Positions 48,560-57,586 of a stretch of DNA of 64,000 nt are shown piece after piece. This stretch comes from Corynebacterium bovis DSM 20582 = CIP 54.80 (lineage in GTDB: Bacteria > Actinomycetota > Actinomycetes > Mycobacteriales > Mycobacteriaceae). Every line of letters begins with the position of its first letter. Within the stretch, counting starts at the first letter, position 1. The stretch covers positions 992,001-1,056,000 of the forward strand of contig NZ_CP047187.1 of NCBI RefSeq assembly GCF_030408615.1, read 5' to 3'. The translations under genes were made by a program, and so were the position numbers. Under the pieces are notes generated by a model. That model did not search any database. It was given only the letters and a program-made list of their open reading frames with translations, and was not told the DNA's origin.

Positions 48560-49435
48560 ATGATCCCACGTCACCTCGGAACACTGCTGGCCGTCATCGA
48601 CGAGGGCAGCTTCGAGGCGGCGGCGGGCGTGCTCGGGGTGACCCCGTCGGCGGTGAGCCAACGGGTCAAGGCCCTCGAGGCCTCCGTCGGCCGCGTCCTC
48701 GTCCGGCGCGGCACCCCGACCGCCGCGACCGAGGCCGGGGAGGTCCTCGTCCAGACCGCCCGCCGCATGCACGTCCTCGAGGCCGAGACGGACGCGCGCC
48801 TCGGCGGGCACATCTCCGCCCTGCCCGTCCCGGTCGCCGTGAACGCCGACTCGCTGGCCACGTGGTTCCGGCCCGTGCTCGCCGCCGCGGCAGCGTGGGA
48901 CGGGGCCGGGCTGCGCATCACCGTCGAGGACGAACGGCACTCCCTCGCCATGCTCCGGCGCGGCGACTGCATGGGGGCGATCACGACCGACGCCGACGCC
49001 GTCGCCGGGTGCGTCGTCGAGGCGCTCGGCACCCAGCGGTACCTGCCCGTCGCCGCGCCCGAGGTCAAGGACGGGCTCGACGCCGGCCGGTGGACGTGGC
49101 GGACCCTCCCGGCGGTCCGCTACGGGCCGAAGGACACGATGGAGACCCCGGTGCTCCGCGCCCGGCTCGGTGAGCACGCCGCGCCGGACCCGCGCCGCCG
49201 CGTCACCGAGATCCCCAGCTTCGAGGGCATCAACGACGCCGTCGTCGCGGGGCTGGGCTGGGCCGTCATCCCGGAGAGCTGCGTGGAGGGGTACGTCGCC
49301 GCGGGGACGATGGCGGTGCTCTCCGGGGACGTCGTCGAGGTGCCCCTGTTCTGGCAGCACTGGCGGCTGGAGTCCACCGTGCTGGGGAGGGTCGGCGACG
49401 CCGTCCACGCCGCAGCCGCCGCCGGCCTCGCCTGA
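48560..49435 (+). CDS. lysG: LysR-family regulator LysG
   Basis: A 291-residue LysR-type regulator. The helix-turn-helix is in residues about 3-60 (HLGTLLAVIDEGSFEAAAGVLGVTPSAVSQRVKALE, shown here in pieces: GSFEAAAGVLGV, TPSAVSQRVKALE). The effector domain follows from about 90. In C. glutamicum LysG activates lysE when lysine, arginine or histidine accumulate; divergent placement with lysE supports the same role. TAGAAT ends six bases before the ATG. Confidence 0.9.
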   Translation: MIPRHLGTLLAVIDEGSFEAAAGVLGVTPSAVSQRVKALEASVGRVLVRRGTPTAATEAGEVLVQTARRMHVLEAETDARLGGHISALPVPVAVNADSLATWFRPVLAAAAAWDGAGLRITVEDERHSLAMLRRGDCMGAITTDADAVAGCVVEALGTQRYLPVAAPEVKDGLDAGRWTWRTLPAVRYGPKDTMETPVLRARLGEHAAPDPRRRVTEIPSFEGINDAVVAGLGWAVIPESCVEGYVAAGTMAVLSGDVVEVPLFWQHWRLESTVLGRVGDAVHAAAAAGLA

Positions 49436-49479
49436 GGTCGGGCGGGGGAGGGGGCGCGGTGGCCGTGGACCGGGCCCGC

Positions 49480-52002
49480 TCAGCCGGCGGTGGACCGGGC
49501 CCGCAGCACCGTGCCGGTCGGCGTGTCCGTGCGGGCCACCTCGGCGGGCGTGCCGTCGGCGATGACCCGGCCGCCCGCGTCCCCGGCCCCCGGGCCCATC
49601 TCCAGGACCCGGTCCGCGCCGGCGACGACCGTCATGTCGTGCTCGACGACCACGACCGTGTTCCCGGCGTCGACGAGCCGGTGGAGCTCCCGCGTGAGCA
49701 GCTCGACGTCCGCCGGGTGCAGGCCCGTCGTCGGCTCGTCGAGGACGTACACCGACTGCCCGCGCTGCGTCCGCTGGAGCTCCGTGGCGAGCTTGATCCG
49801 CTGCGCCTCGCCGCCGGACAGTTCCGGCGAACCCTGCCCCAGCCGCAGGTAGCCGAGGCCCACCGCGTCCAACGCCCGCAACGCCCGCGCCACCGCCGGC
49901 ACCCCGGCGAAGACGTCCTCCGCGTCGACGACCGTGAGGTCCAGCACGTCCGCGACGGTCAACCCGTTCCAGCGCACCTCCAGGGTCTCGGCGGTGTACC
50001 GCGCGCCGTGGCAGTCCGGGCACACCGTCGAACTGCCCGGCAGGAAGACCAGCTCGACCTCGATCCGCCCTTCGCCGTTGCACGTCGGGCACCGGCCCTG
50101 CGCGGTGTTGAAGGAGAACCGGGAGACACCCCAGCCCCGCTCGCGGGCGTCGTCGGTGTCCGCGAACAGCCGGCGCACCCGGTCGAACAGCCCGGTGTAC
50201 GTCGCCAGGCAGGACCTGCGGGTCCGCCCGATCGGGGTCTGGGTGATCCGGACGACGCGGTCCACCGCCTCCGCCCCGGACACGGACGTCGCGCTGACCG
50301 GCACCCCGTCCGCGCCACCGTCCGCCGCGCCGTCCGTGCCACCGGCGGCGCCGTCCCCGGGGACGTGCCGGCCCTCGAGCACCGCGGGCAGCACCACGGA
50401 GGCGAGCGTCGTCTTCCCCGTCCCCGACAACCCCGTGACCGCCGTGAACGTCCCCAACCCCAGGTCGAGGTCGAGGTCCCGGACGGTGCGCGCCCGCGCA
50501 CCCCGCACCCGGACCAGCGACGACGGGGTCCGCGGGGTCGCACGCAGGGTCAACGGCCCTGCGGCGAGGGCCCGCGCCGTCGGCGACGCCGTCCCCGGGT
50601 CCGCGACCGCGGTCTCCCGCAGGCCGTCCACCGACCCCGACCACAGCACGCGGCCGCCGTCGGCCCCCGCCCGCGGCCCGACGTCGACGACCCAGTCCGC
50701 GCCCGCCACGAGCTCCATGTCGTGCTCGACGAGCAGCACGCTGTTCCCGCCGGCGACGAACGTCCCCACCAGCCGCCGGACCGCCCGGCGCTCGACCGGG
50801 TGCAGCCCCGCCGACGGCTCGTCGAGGACGTACGCCACGCCGAACAGGCCGGACCGGAGCTGTGACGACAACCGCAGCCGCTGGTGCTCGCCCGCGGAGA
50901 GCGTCGTCGCCGGCCGGTCGAGCGTGAGGTGGCCGAGCCCCAGCTCCACGACGGACCGGCACGTCGGGACGAACTCGTCGAGCAGCAGCCGCTCGGCCTC
51001 GTCCGCCGCCGCGGTGCCCCCGGTGATCCCGTCCCGGCGCTCCGCACACCGCGTGAGCAGGTCACTCAGCGGCAGGGCGCCCATCTCGTCGATGGGCAGG
51101 CCGAGGTACGTCACCGCGAGGGCGTCCGCGGTGAGCCGCCGGCCCCCGCACGTCGGGCACGGCGAGTGGGACATGAAGGACAGCACGCGCCGCCGCGTCG
51201 TGTCCGACGACGTCTCCGCGAGGGTCTGCCGCAGGTACACCGCGACACTGCGCCACGTCCCCTCGTACGTCCGCTGGATCTGGTGCGCGCCCCGCCGCGG
51301 GTGGACCGTCACCACCGGCTGCTCGTCGGTGAAGAGGATCCACCGCCGGTCCTCCTCCGGGATGTCCCGCCACGGCACGTCCACCGGGTAGCCGAGTTCG
51401 ACGAGGATGTCGTGGAAGTTCTTGCCCAGCCACGCGCCGGGCCACGCGGCGATCGCCCCCTCGTCGACGGACAACGACGGGTCGGGGACCATCGTCTCCT
51501 CGGTCGGCTCGTGGACGACGCCCGTCCCCTGGCAGTCGGGGCACATGCCGGCCGCGGTGTTCGGGGAGAACGCGTCGGAGTCCAGCCGGCCGCCGTGGGC
51601 CGCGCGGACGCGGTCCGGGTAGGTGCCGCAGCGGGAGAACAGGACGCGGAGGGTGTTCGACAGGGTCGAGACGGTCCCCACCGTCGACCGGGGGCCGGCC
51701 GCTGTCCGGTTCTGCTCCAGGGCGACCGTCGGGGGGAGGCCCTCGACGGACGCCACCTGCGGGTTGACCGCGGAGCCGATGAGGTGCCGGGCGAAGGGTG
51801 CGACGGACTCCATGTACCGGCGCTGCGCCTCGCCGTGGAGCGTGCCGAAGGCGAGGGAGGACTTCCCCGACCCGGACACCCCCGTCACCGCCACGGTGCA
51901 GTCGCGCGGCAGCTCCACGTCGACGTGGCGCAGGTTGCGCAGGTGGGCGTCGTGGACCCGGATCATGCCGCGGTCCCGTGCGTCATGAGGTGTCGTCGCC
52001 AT
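49480..52002 (-). CDS. UvrA-like ABC ATPase (UvrA2/DrrC-type)
   Basis: An 840-residue protein with two ABC modules: Walker A GVSGSGKSS (41-49) and GLSGTGKTT (524-532), signatures LSAGEHQRLRLSSQL and LSGGEAQRIKLATEL, and two sets of CPxC pairs (CPDCQGTG, CPTCGG; CPTCNGEG, CPDCHG) for zinc. It is shorter than housekeeping UvrA (about 950), as expected for class II UvrA, implicated in DNA-damage tolerance or drug resistance rather than core excision repair. ATG 52002 is chosen because a TAGGGT hexamer on this strand ends seven bases upstream. A Gly/Asp/Ala-rich insert (about 546-575) is another low-complexity expansion. Confidence 0.88.
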   Translation of the reverse strand: MATTPHDARDRGMIRVHDAHLRNLRHVDVELPRDCTVAVTGVSGSGKSSLAFGTLHGEAQRRYMESVAPFARHLIGSAVNPQVASVEGLPPTVALEQNRTAAGPRSTVGTVSTLSNTLRVLFSRCGTYPDRVRAAHGGRLDSDAFSPNTAAGMCPDCQGTGVVHEPTEETMVPDPSLSVDEGAIAAWPGAWLGKNFHDILVELGYPVDVPWRDIPEEDRRWILFTDEQPVVTVHPRRGAHQIQRTYEGTWRSVAVYLRQTLAETSSDTTRRRVLSFMSHSPCPTCGGRRLTADALAVTYLGLPIDEMGALPLSDLLTRCAERRDGITGGTAAADEAERLLLDEFVPTCRSVVELGLGHLTLDRPATTLSAGEHQRLRLSSQLRSGLFGVAYVLDEPSAGLHPVERRAVRRLVGTFVAGGNSVLLVEHDMELVAGADWVVDVGPRAGADGGRVLWSGSVDGLRETAVADPGTASPTARALAAGPLTLRATPRTPSSLVRVRGARARTVRDLDLDLGLGTFTAVTGLSGTGKTTLASVVLPAVLEGRHVPGDGAAGGTDGAADGGADGVPVSATSVSGAEAVDRVVRITQTPIGRTRRSCLATYTGLFDRVRRLFADTDDARERGWGVSRFSFNTAQGRCPTCNGEGRIEVELVFLPGSSTVCPDCHGARYTAETLEVRWNGLTVADVLDLTVVDAEDVFAGVPAVARALRALDAVGLGYLRLGQGSPELSGGEAQRIKLATELQRTQRGQSVYVLDEPTTGLHPADVELLTRELHRLVDAGNTVVVVEHDMTVVAGADRVLEMGPGAGDAGGRVIADGTPAEVARTDTPTGTVLRARSTAG

Positions 52003-52110
52003 GCCCTCCACCCTACGGACGGGCGGGGGACGGGCTCACCCCGTCCCCGGCGTCGTCCCCGGCGCCGCGGGCCGGCCCGGTGCCGTTCCCGCCCTGCCCC
52101 CTGCCCGCGG

Positions 52111-54003
52111 TCAGTCGACCCGGCGCACCGCGCCCTTGTCCGCGCTCGTCGCCATCTTCGCGTACGCGCGCAGCGCCTTCGTCACGGTGCGCTGCCGGGT
52201 GACCGGGGTCCACGGCCGCTCGGAGGCCTCCATCTCCTCGCGCCGGCGGCGGATCTCCTCCTCGGGGACCTCCAGGTCCAGGCGGCGTTCGTGGACGTTG
52301 ATCGTGATCGTGTCCCCGTCCCGGACGAGGCCGATGAGCCCGCCGTGGGCGGCCTCGGGGGAGATGTGGCCGACGGAGATCCCCGACGACCCGCCGGAGA
52401 ACCGGCCGTCGGTGATGAGCGCGCACTTCTTGCCGAGGCCCGCGCCCTTGAGGAACGCCGTCGGGTGGAGCATCTCCTGCATGCCCGGGCCGCCGGCGGG
52501 GCCCTCGTAGCGCACGACGACGACCTCACCGGGCTGGACCTTCCGGTCGAGGATGACCTTCACGGCCTCCTCCTGGGACTCGACGACGCGCGCGGGGCCG
52601 CTGAACTCCCACAGCGACTCGTCGATACCCGCCGCCTTGATGACCGCCCCGTCCTCGGCGAGGTTGCCGCGGAGGATGACGAGGCCGCCGTCGAGGGTGA
52701 TGGCGTTGGCGACGGAGCGGATGCAGCCGTCGGCGTCGTCGAGGTCGAGCTCGTCCCACCGGTTGTCGGTCGAGAACGGCTCGGTCGTGCGCATCCCGCC
52801 GGGGGCCGCGTGGTAGAGCTCCACGGCCTCCTCGGACGGGGACTCGGCGCTGACGTCCCAGGTCGACAGCCAGTCCTCGAGGGTCGGGGAGTGGACGGTG
52901 TGGACACCCGTGTTGAGCTTGCCCCCGCGCCACAGTTCGCCGAGGATGCGCGGGATCCCGCCGGCGCGGTGGACGTCCTCCATGTGGTAGTCGGAGTTCG
53001 GCGCGACCTTCGACAGGCACGGCACCGTCTTCGACAGCTCGTCGATGTCCGCGAGCGTGAAGTCGATCTCGGCCTCCTGCGCGGCGGCGAGGATGTGGAG
53101 GACCGTGTTCGTCGACCCGCCCATGGCCATGTCGAGGGCCATCGCGTTCTCGAAGGCCTCCTTCGTCGCGATGTTCCGGGGGAGGACGGACTCGTCGCCC
53201 TCGCCGTAGTAGCGGGTGCAGAGGTCGACGACGACGCGCCCCGCCTCCTCGAACAGCCGGCGGCGCGCGCTGTGCGTGGCGAGCGTCGACCCGTTGCCGG
53301 GCAGGGACAGGCCGAGCGCCTCGGTGAGGCAGTTCATGGAGTTCGCGGTGAACATGCCGGAGCACGAGCCGCACGTCGGGCACGCGGCCTGCTCGACGGT
53401 GAGCAGCCCCTGCTGCGTGACGTCGCCGGACGCCGACGCCGAGATGGACGTGATGAGGTCGGTCGGGGCGTGCGCGACGCCGTCGACGACGACCGCCTTG
53501 CCCGCCTCCATCGGACCGCCGGAGACGAACACGACCGGGATGTTGAGCCGCAGCGCGGCGTTGAGCATCCCGGGGGTGATCTTGTCGCAGTTCGAGATGC
53601 ACACGAGGGCGTCGGCGGCGTGCGCGTTGACCATGTACTCCACGGAGTCGGAGATGATCTCGCGGCTGGGGAGGGAGTACAGCATGCCGGCGTGGCCCAT
53701 GGCGATGCCGTCGTCGACGGCGATGGTGTTGAACTCGCGCGGCACGCCCCCGGCCTCGCGGACGGTCTCGGCGACGATGTCACCGACGTTCTTGAGGTGC
53801 ACGTGGCCGGGGACGAACTGGGTGTAGGAGTTCGCGATGGCGATGATCGGCTTGTCGAAGTCGCCGTCGGTCATGCCCGTGGCGCGCCACAGGGACCGCG
53901 CGCCGGCGGCGTTGCGGCCCTGGGTCGTGACCGCCGAGCGGTACTCGTGGACCTTCGTGGGGCGGGGGGCCGTCGTGGTCTCGGGGCGTGTCCGGTCTGA
54001 CAT
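52111..54003 (-). CDS. ilvD: Dihydroxy-acid dehydratase
   Basis: Third step of valine/isoleucine synthesis, an Fe-S enzyme. The 630 residues show [29 protein letters not shown] (Cys139), [19 protein letters not shown] (208-226), and a C-terminal [23 protein letters not shown]. The first motif reads VPGHVHL rather than PCN, so it is of the E. coli-like type usually linked to a [4Fe-4S] cluster that is oxygen sensitive. ATG 54003 has GAGAGGAC on the mRNA about 10 bases upstream. The gene points away from ilvBNC, 3.5 kb apart. Confidence 0.96.
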   Translation of the reverse strand: MSDRTRPETTTAPRPTKVHEYRSAVTTQGRNAAGARSLWRATGMTDGDFDKPIIAIANSYTQFVPGHVHLKNVGDIVAETVREAGGVPREFNTIAVDDGIAMGHAGMLYSLPSREIISDSVEYMVNAHAADALVCISNCDKITPGMLNAALRLNIPVVFVSGGPMEAGKAVVVDGVAHAPTDLITSISASASGDVTQQGLLTVEQAACPTCGSCSGMFTANSMNCLTEALGLSLPGNGSTLATHSARRRLFEEAGRVVVDLCTRYYGEGDESVLPRNIATKEAFENAMALDMAMGGSTNTVLHILAAAQEAEIDFTLADIDELSKTVPCLSKVAPNSDYHMEDVHRAGGIPRILGELWRGGKLNTGVHTVHSPTLEDWLSTWDVSAESPSEEAVELYHAAPGGMRTTEPFSTDNRWDELDLDDADGCIRSVANAITLDGGLVILRGNLAEDGAVIKAAGIDESLWEFSGPARVVESQEEAVKVILDRKVQPGEVVVVRYEGPAGGPGMQEMLHPTAFLKGAGLGKKCALITDGRFSGGSSGISVGHISPEAAHGGLIGLVRDGDTITINVHERRLDLEVPEEEIRRRREEMEASERPWTPVTRQRTVTKALRAYAKMATSADKGAVRRVD

Positions 54004-54251
54004 GGTGCCGGTGTCCTCTCGTGTGTGGTGCTGTGCAGGGGCCGGGCGGTCGGGCCCGGGGTGTGGATCGGGGTGGGCCGGCGGGGCCGGTCCGGGGTCG
54101 TCGGTGGTGCCGACCGGGGGGTGGTCGGTGCCGGGGCGCGGTGGCGGGGTGGTGGGGCCGGGCGCGTCCGTGGGGGAGGGGAGCCCCGGTCGGTTCCGGG
54201 GCGGGGTCGTCGGGCCGGGGTGGGGGACGACGACGGGTGTCGACGGTGACC
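54004..54251 (-). promoter_or_regulatory. TA-free, C-rich leader between the PH-domain gene and ilvD
   Basis: This 248-bp stretch contains no TA dinucleotide on either strand, so no canonical TAnnnT -10 can exist in it. On the mRNA (minus strand) it is C-rich and G-poor. ilvD must therefore be transcribed from further upstream, probably together with the PH-domain gene. I see no branched-chain-rich leader peptide. Confidence 0.55.
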
Positions 54252-54914
54252 TCAGCGCGGGGCGTCGCCGTCGGTGCCGGGGCCGTGGTCGTCGGCCCGG
54301 CGCTCCGGTCCGTCCGCACCGGCGGTGCCGGCGGGGTCGTCGGCCCGGTCGGTGCCGGCGGCGGCGCGGCGGGCGAGCTCGTCCCGGGCCGCCTGTCCGA
54401 GGCGACGGCGGGACTCGTACTCCTCGTACTCGTCCTTGTCCATGAGCACGGCGTAGCCGTCCTTGTTGACGACCTGCACCTTACCCTCGGCCTCGGCCCG
54501 ACCCGGGGTCACCGGGTCGGGGATGCGGCCGTGGGTCGCCTCACTGAGGGTCACCAGCGAGTTGAAGCTCACGCCGGGGAGGCGGAACCGGGTGCCGTCG
54601 GCCCGCACGGCGTACCCCCGGCCGTTCCGGGCGAACCGGATGGACCGGAAGTCCGCCCACGTCACCGACGCGCTGCGCCGGAGCAGGTAGCGTGCACCGA
54701 TGCCGTCGTCGTCGACCGTCGTCCGCTCGCGCAGGACCCAGACGGCGAAGAGGACGGGCAGCAGGGGCACCCAGAACAGGTAGGCCGGTGCGAACCCCGC
54801 GAACATCAGGCACATGAGGAACATGACGAACGCCGCCAGCAGGTGTGCCCGGCTCGGGGCGACCGACGCAGGGGAGATGTGCCCCCGGGTGTCCGCGTGA
54901 TCCTGTGAGCTCAT
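54252..54914 (-). CDS. PH-domain membrane protein (CFP6-like)
   Basis: A 220-residue protein. Two hydrophobic segments at about 25-62 ([20 protein letters not shown], then [17 protein letters not shown]) anchor it, followed by a bacterial PH-like domain ([30 protein letters not shown]). M. tuberculosis Cfp6 (Rv3004), beside ilvB, is the corresponding protein. Function is unknown. The C-terminal 50 residues are Asp/Arg/Gly-rich. ATG 54914 has GGGGGA just upstream; the AT-rich ATTAAAT before it is the best promoter candidate for this gene and for ilvD. Confidence 0.78.
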   Translation of the reverse strand: MSSQDHADTRGHISPASVAPSRAHLLAAFVMFLMCLMFAGFAPAYLFWVPLLPVLFAVWVLRERTTVDDDGIGARYLLRRSASVTWADFRSIRFARNGRGYAVRADGTRFRLPGVSFNSLVTLSEATHGRIPDPVTPGRAEAEGKVQVVNKDGYAVLMDKDEYEEYESRRRLGQAARDELARRAAAGTDRADDPAGTAGADGPERRADDHGPGTDGDAPR

Positions 54915-54996
54915 GGTCCCCCATTTAATCAGTCGGGTGACGGATCGGCCGCATCGGGCCGGGGGACCGGTGACGGCCCGGGCCGGGGGACCGGAC

Positions 54997-57045
54997 CTAG
55001 CCCTGGCGGCCGGCGTCGGTGCCCTGACCGCCCTGACCGCCCTGACCGCCCTGACCGCTGTCGGCCCCCTGTCCGCCGTGGCCGGTCTGCGCGCCCTGGC
55101 CGGTGCCGCCCGTGCCGCCCGCGCCGTCGCCGGTCTGACCGCCCTGGCCCTGGCCTCCGCCGGTGCCGCCGGTGGACCCGGGCGTCGGGCCGCCCGTCGC
55201 GTCACCGCGGTCGGTGCCGCGGCCGGTCCCGGTGGTGTCCGTCGACCCCTGACCGGAGGACCGCGACCCGTCCCGGTCGTCGCGGGAGGCGGACGGGGAC
55301 GCCGGGTCCGCGGAGCGCGGCGCGCCCCGGTCGCCGCTGGGGTCTGCGGCGTCCGACGGGACGGCGGACCCGGAGCCGGAGGGTGCCGGGGTGGCCGCGG
55401 ACGACGGCGCTGCGGACGGCCGGGTCGACGGGGCGACGGACGTCGTGGCCGGGGAGTGGTGGTGGTCGCGGTACTTCGCCGGGGAGAGGATGCCGGCGTC
55501 GCCGCCGGACGGGTTGACGGAGAAGGCCCCGAGGAGACCGAGGACGATGAGCGCGATGACGAGCCCCGTCGTCGACGGGCGGACGCGTCCGCCGAAGCTC
55601 AGACAGCGGCGCAGCGGGGAGGTGTGGGAGTCGCGGCGCCAGATGCCGTGCGCGCGGACGTCGTCGACGATGTCCGTGCCGTCGGCGTCGCTGTCGGTGC
55701 CACTGCTCCCGTCACCGCTGCCGTCACTCCCGTCGGCGTGACCGTCGCCGCCGCGGGCGGTGGTGGCCGTGCCGGTCGCCGTGCCGGTCGCGGTGACGGT
55801 GGGCGGTGCGGTGGAGGCGTCGGCGTCAGCCGTCGCGGGGTCGGTGGCGGTGTCAGTGCCCGGGGTGTCACCGCCCGTGCCGCGCGCCCCGGTCCCGGGC
55901 CCGGCCGTCGGGGAGGGGGCGGTCCCCGCCGGCCCGGACTGCCCGGACTGCCCGGACTGCGCGGCCTGCGGGGACGTCCCCGCCTGCCCGGTGGGCCCGG
56001 CCTGCGCAGACGTGACCGCCGGCCCGGACTGCGGCCCGGACTCCGACCCGCCCGCCGGAGGGGTCACCGGGCGGGTCGCCGGACGTCCCGCGCCCGCGGC
56101 CACCGGGGCGCCGGCCCGCCCGGTGGCGGCGTCGTCCCCCCTCCCCGGCCCCGCGGCGGCCCGGGTCGGCGGCGCGGCGAGCACGGCGTTCGGTGCCCCC
56201 GGCACCGTCCCGGCCGCGCGGTAACGGTCCCAGAACGCGTTGACGAGGCTCGCGCGGATCGCGCGCTCGACGGCCCACTGCATCGCAGGGTTCACCTGCA
56301 CGAGCACCCGGAAGCCGACCGTCCACGGCATCCCCGCCGCCGCGGGCGGGGTGAGCTCGGTGGCGGGCAGGACCTCGAGCTCACCGATGACCTCGGTCGC
56401 GGTGTCCGGCTCCGCGAGGGCCTCCTCGGCGGTCGCCCGGACGGAGTGGACGAGGTCCTCCATCGACTCGCCGCCGACCATCGGGATGTCGAGGTTGACG
56501 ACGGCCCGGGACCACTCCTGCGAGTAGTTCACGCACACCGCGGCGGTGCTGTTCGGGACGGAGACGACCTCGCCGGAGGGGGTCCGGACCCGCGTCGCGC
56601 GCAGGGTGAGACTCACGACGGTCCCCTCCACGGGCGAGCTTCCCCCCTGGAAGGCGACGTAGTCCCCGACACCGAACTGCTTCTCCGTGATGATGAAGAA
56701 GCCCGCGAGGAAGTCCCCGATGATGTTCTGCGCGCCGAAGCCGATGGCGGCCGAGACCACGGTCGCGGGGACGGCGGCGCCCATCGCGGGGACCCCGATG
56801 TTCGTCAGGGCGAGGAGCACGAGGACGAAGTACGCGATCGCCTCGATGATGTACACCAGCGCGCCGACGAGGGCGAGCGTGGCCTTCGTCGTCTCCTCGC
56901 CGCGGTCGAGCCGCGACGTGATGACGCGGACGAGGAGACGGCCCGCGCGGGGGACGAGAATGCCGATGACGAGCAGTGCCGCCAGGGGGAGCCCGTGGGC
57001 GACGAGGAACTCCCAGACAGAGAACGCGAAGTACGACAGGTCCAT
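54997..57045 (-). CDS. mscCG: MscCG-type mechanosensitive channel / glutamate exporter
   Basis: A 682-residue MscS-like channel. Three N-terminal membrane helices (about 15-35, 57-80, 88-118) include the pore helix AAIGFGAQNIIGDFLAGFF, followed by the beta domain EKQFGVGDYV. Residues 290-475 are a low-complexity linker, then LSFGGRVRPSTTGLVIALIV at 482-501 starts a fourth membrane segment (about 492-509), and the tail outside the membrane is Ser/Pro/Gly/Gln-rich, ending in GGQ repeats. The LSFGGRVR motif before an extra membrane helix is the hallmark of C. glutamicum MscCG (NCgl1221), which exports glutamate. TACTGT on this strand ends eight bases before ATG 57045. Confidence 0.9.
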   Translation of the reverse strand: MDLSYFAFSVWEFLVAHGLPLAALLVIGILVPRAGRLLVRVITSRLDRGEETTKATLALVGALVYIIEAIAYFVLVLLALTNIGVPAMGAAVPATVVSAAIGFGAQNIIGDFLAGFFIITEKQFGVGDYVAFQGGSSPVEGTVVSLTLRATRVRTPSGEVVSVPNSTAAVCVNYSQEWSRAVVNLDIPMVGGESMEDLVHSVRATAEEALAEPDTATEVIGELEVLPATELTPPAAAGMPWTVGFRVLVQVNPAMQWAVERAIRASLVNAFWDRYRAAGTVPGAPNAVLAAPPTRAAAGPGRGDDAATGRAGAPVAAGAGRPATRPVTPPAGGSESGPQSGPAVTSAQAGPTGQAGTSPQAAQSGQSGQSGPAGTAPSPTAGPGTGARGTGGDTPGTDTATDPATADADASTAPPTVTATGTATGTATTARGGDGHADGSDGSGDGSSGTDSDADGTDIVDDVRAHGIWRRDSHTSPLRRCLSFGGRVRPSTTGLVIALIVLGLLGAFSVNPSGGDAGILSPAKYRDHHHSPATTSVAPSTRPSAAPSSAATPAPSGSGSAVPSDAADPSGDRGAPRSADPASPSASRDDRDGSRSSGQGSTDTTGTGRGTDRGDATGGPTPGSTGGTGGGQGQGGQTGDGAGGTGGTGQGAQTGHGGQGADSGQGGQGGQGGQGTDAGRQG
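55021..55056. repeat. Four tandem 9-bp repeats in the mscCG tail
   Basis: GCCCTGACC is repeated four times exactly, encoding the alternating Gly-Gly-Gln run near the C-terminus of MscCG. Confidence 0.85.
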
Positions 57046-57290
57046 GCCGCCCGACAGTAGCCCGCGAGGCTGGACGCGGGCTGTCAGTCCGCGGAGACCT
57101 CCGCGGACCCGTCCGGGGAGCCGCCGGCGGCCACCCCCGCGGTGGTCCCGCGCGCCGGCGCGCCCCCGCCGCTGACCCGCTGCGGACCCGTCCCGGACGG
57201 CCCCGTGCGCCCGCCTACTGAGTGAGACAGGGGTAACCAAAGGGTGGGAAAACGGTGTTCGTGGCGTTGCTCCCGGCTCGCCGTCTCATG

Positions 57291-57586
57291 TACGCTGACG
57301 GCCATGACGAATCAGCGACTTCTCGTACCCTGCGGGCGCTAGCCGCACTCAGGACACGAGTCGACCCCCTGGCGCCCCCGACGGCTGGCGCTGCCGAGTC
57401 CGGCAGCCTCAGGTCCGCGGGGGCGTCGTGGGTTCGGGGTCACGTCCGCCCGTCGGTGTGACCGGCGCGGCGCGACCCCGTCACCACCCGGCCCCGCCGG
57501 GTCGGGTCGCACGTGGTCACCGGTCCCCCCGGGGGCTTTCGTCCGCACCAGCCCACACCATGACACTTGAAGGAGTGCACGGACCA
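57291..57586 (+). promoter_or_regulatory. ilvBNC promoter and putative transcription attenuator
   Basis: TACGCT (57291-57296) ends seven bases before the leader ORF at 57304. Downstream, GTCCC pairs with GGGGC (57523-57536) with a short loop, followed by TTTCG, a weak terminator-like stem; GGGGGC could alternatively pair with GCCCCC-rich segments near 57373. C. glutamicum ilvBNC is controlled by attenuation with a leaderless leader peptide, so the same arrangement is likely here. Confidence 0.5.
57304..57342 (+). CDS. Leader peptide of the ilvBNC operon (12 residues)
   Basis: ATG 57304 to TAG 57342 encodes [12 protein letters not shown]. It contains Leu-Leu-Val in a row, as expected for sensing charged Leu/Val tRNA. 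It starts at leaderless distance from TACGCT. It is short, so the call rests on position, composition and analogy to the C. glutamicum leader. Confidence 0.5.
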   Translation: MTNQRLLVPCGR

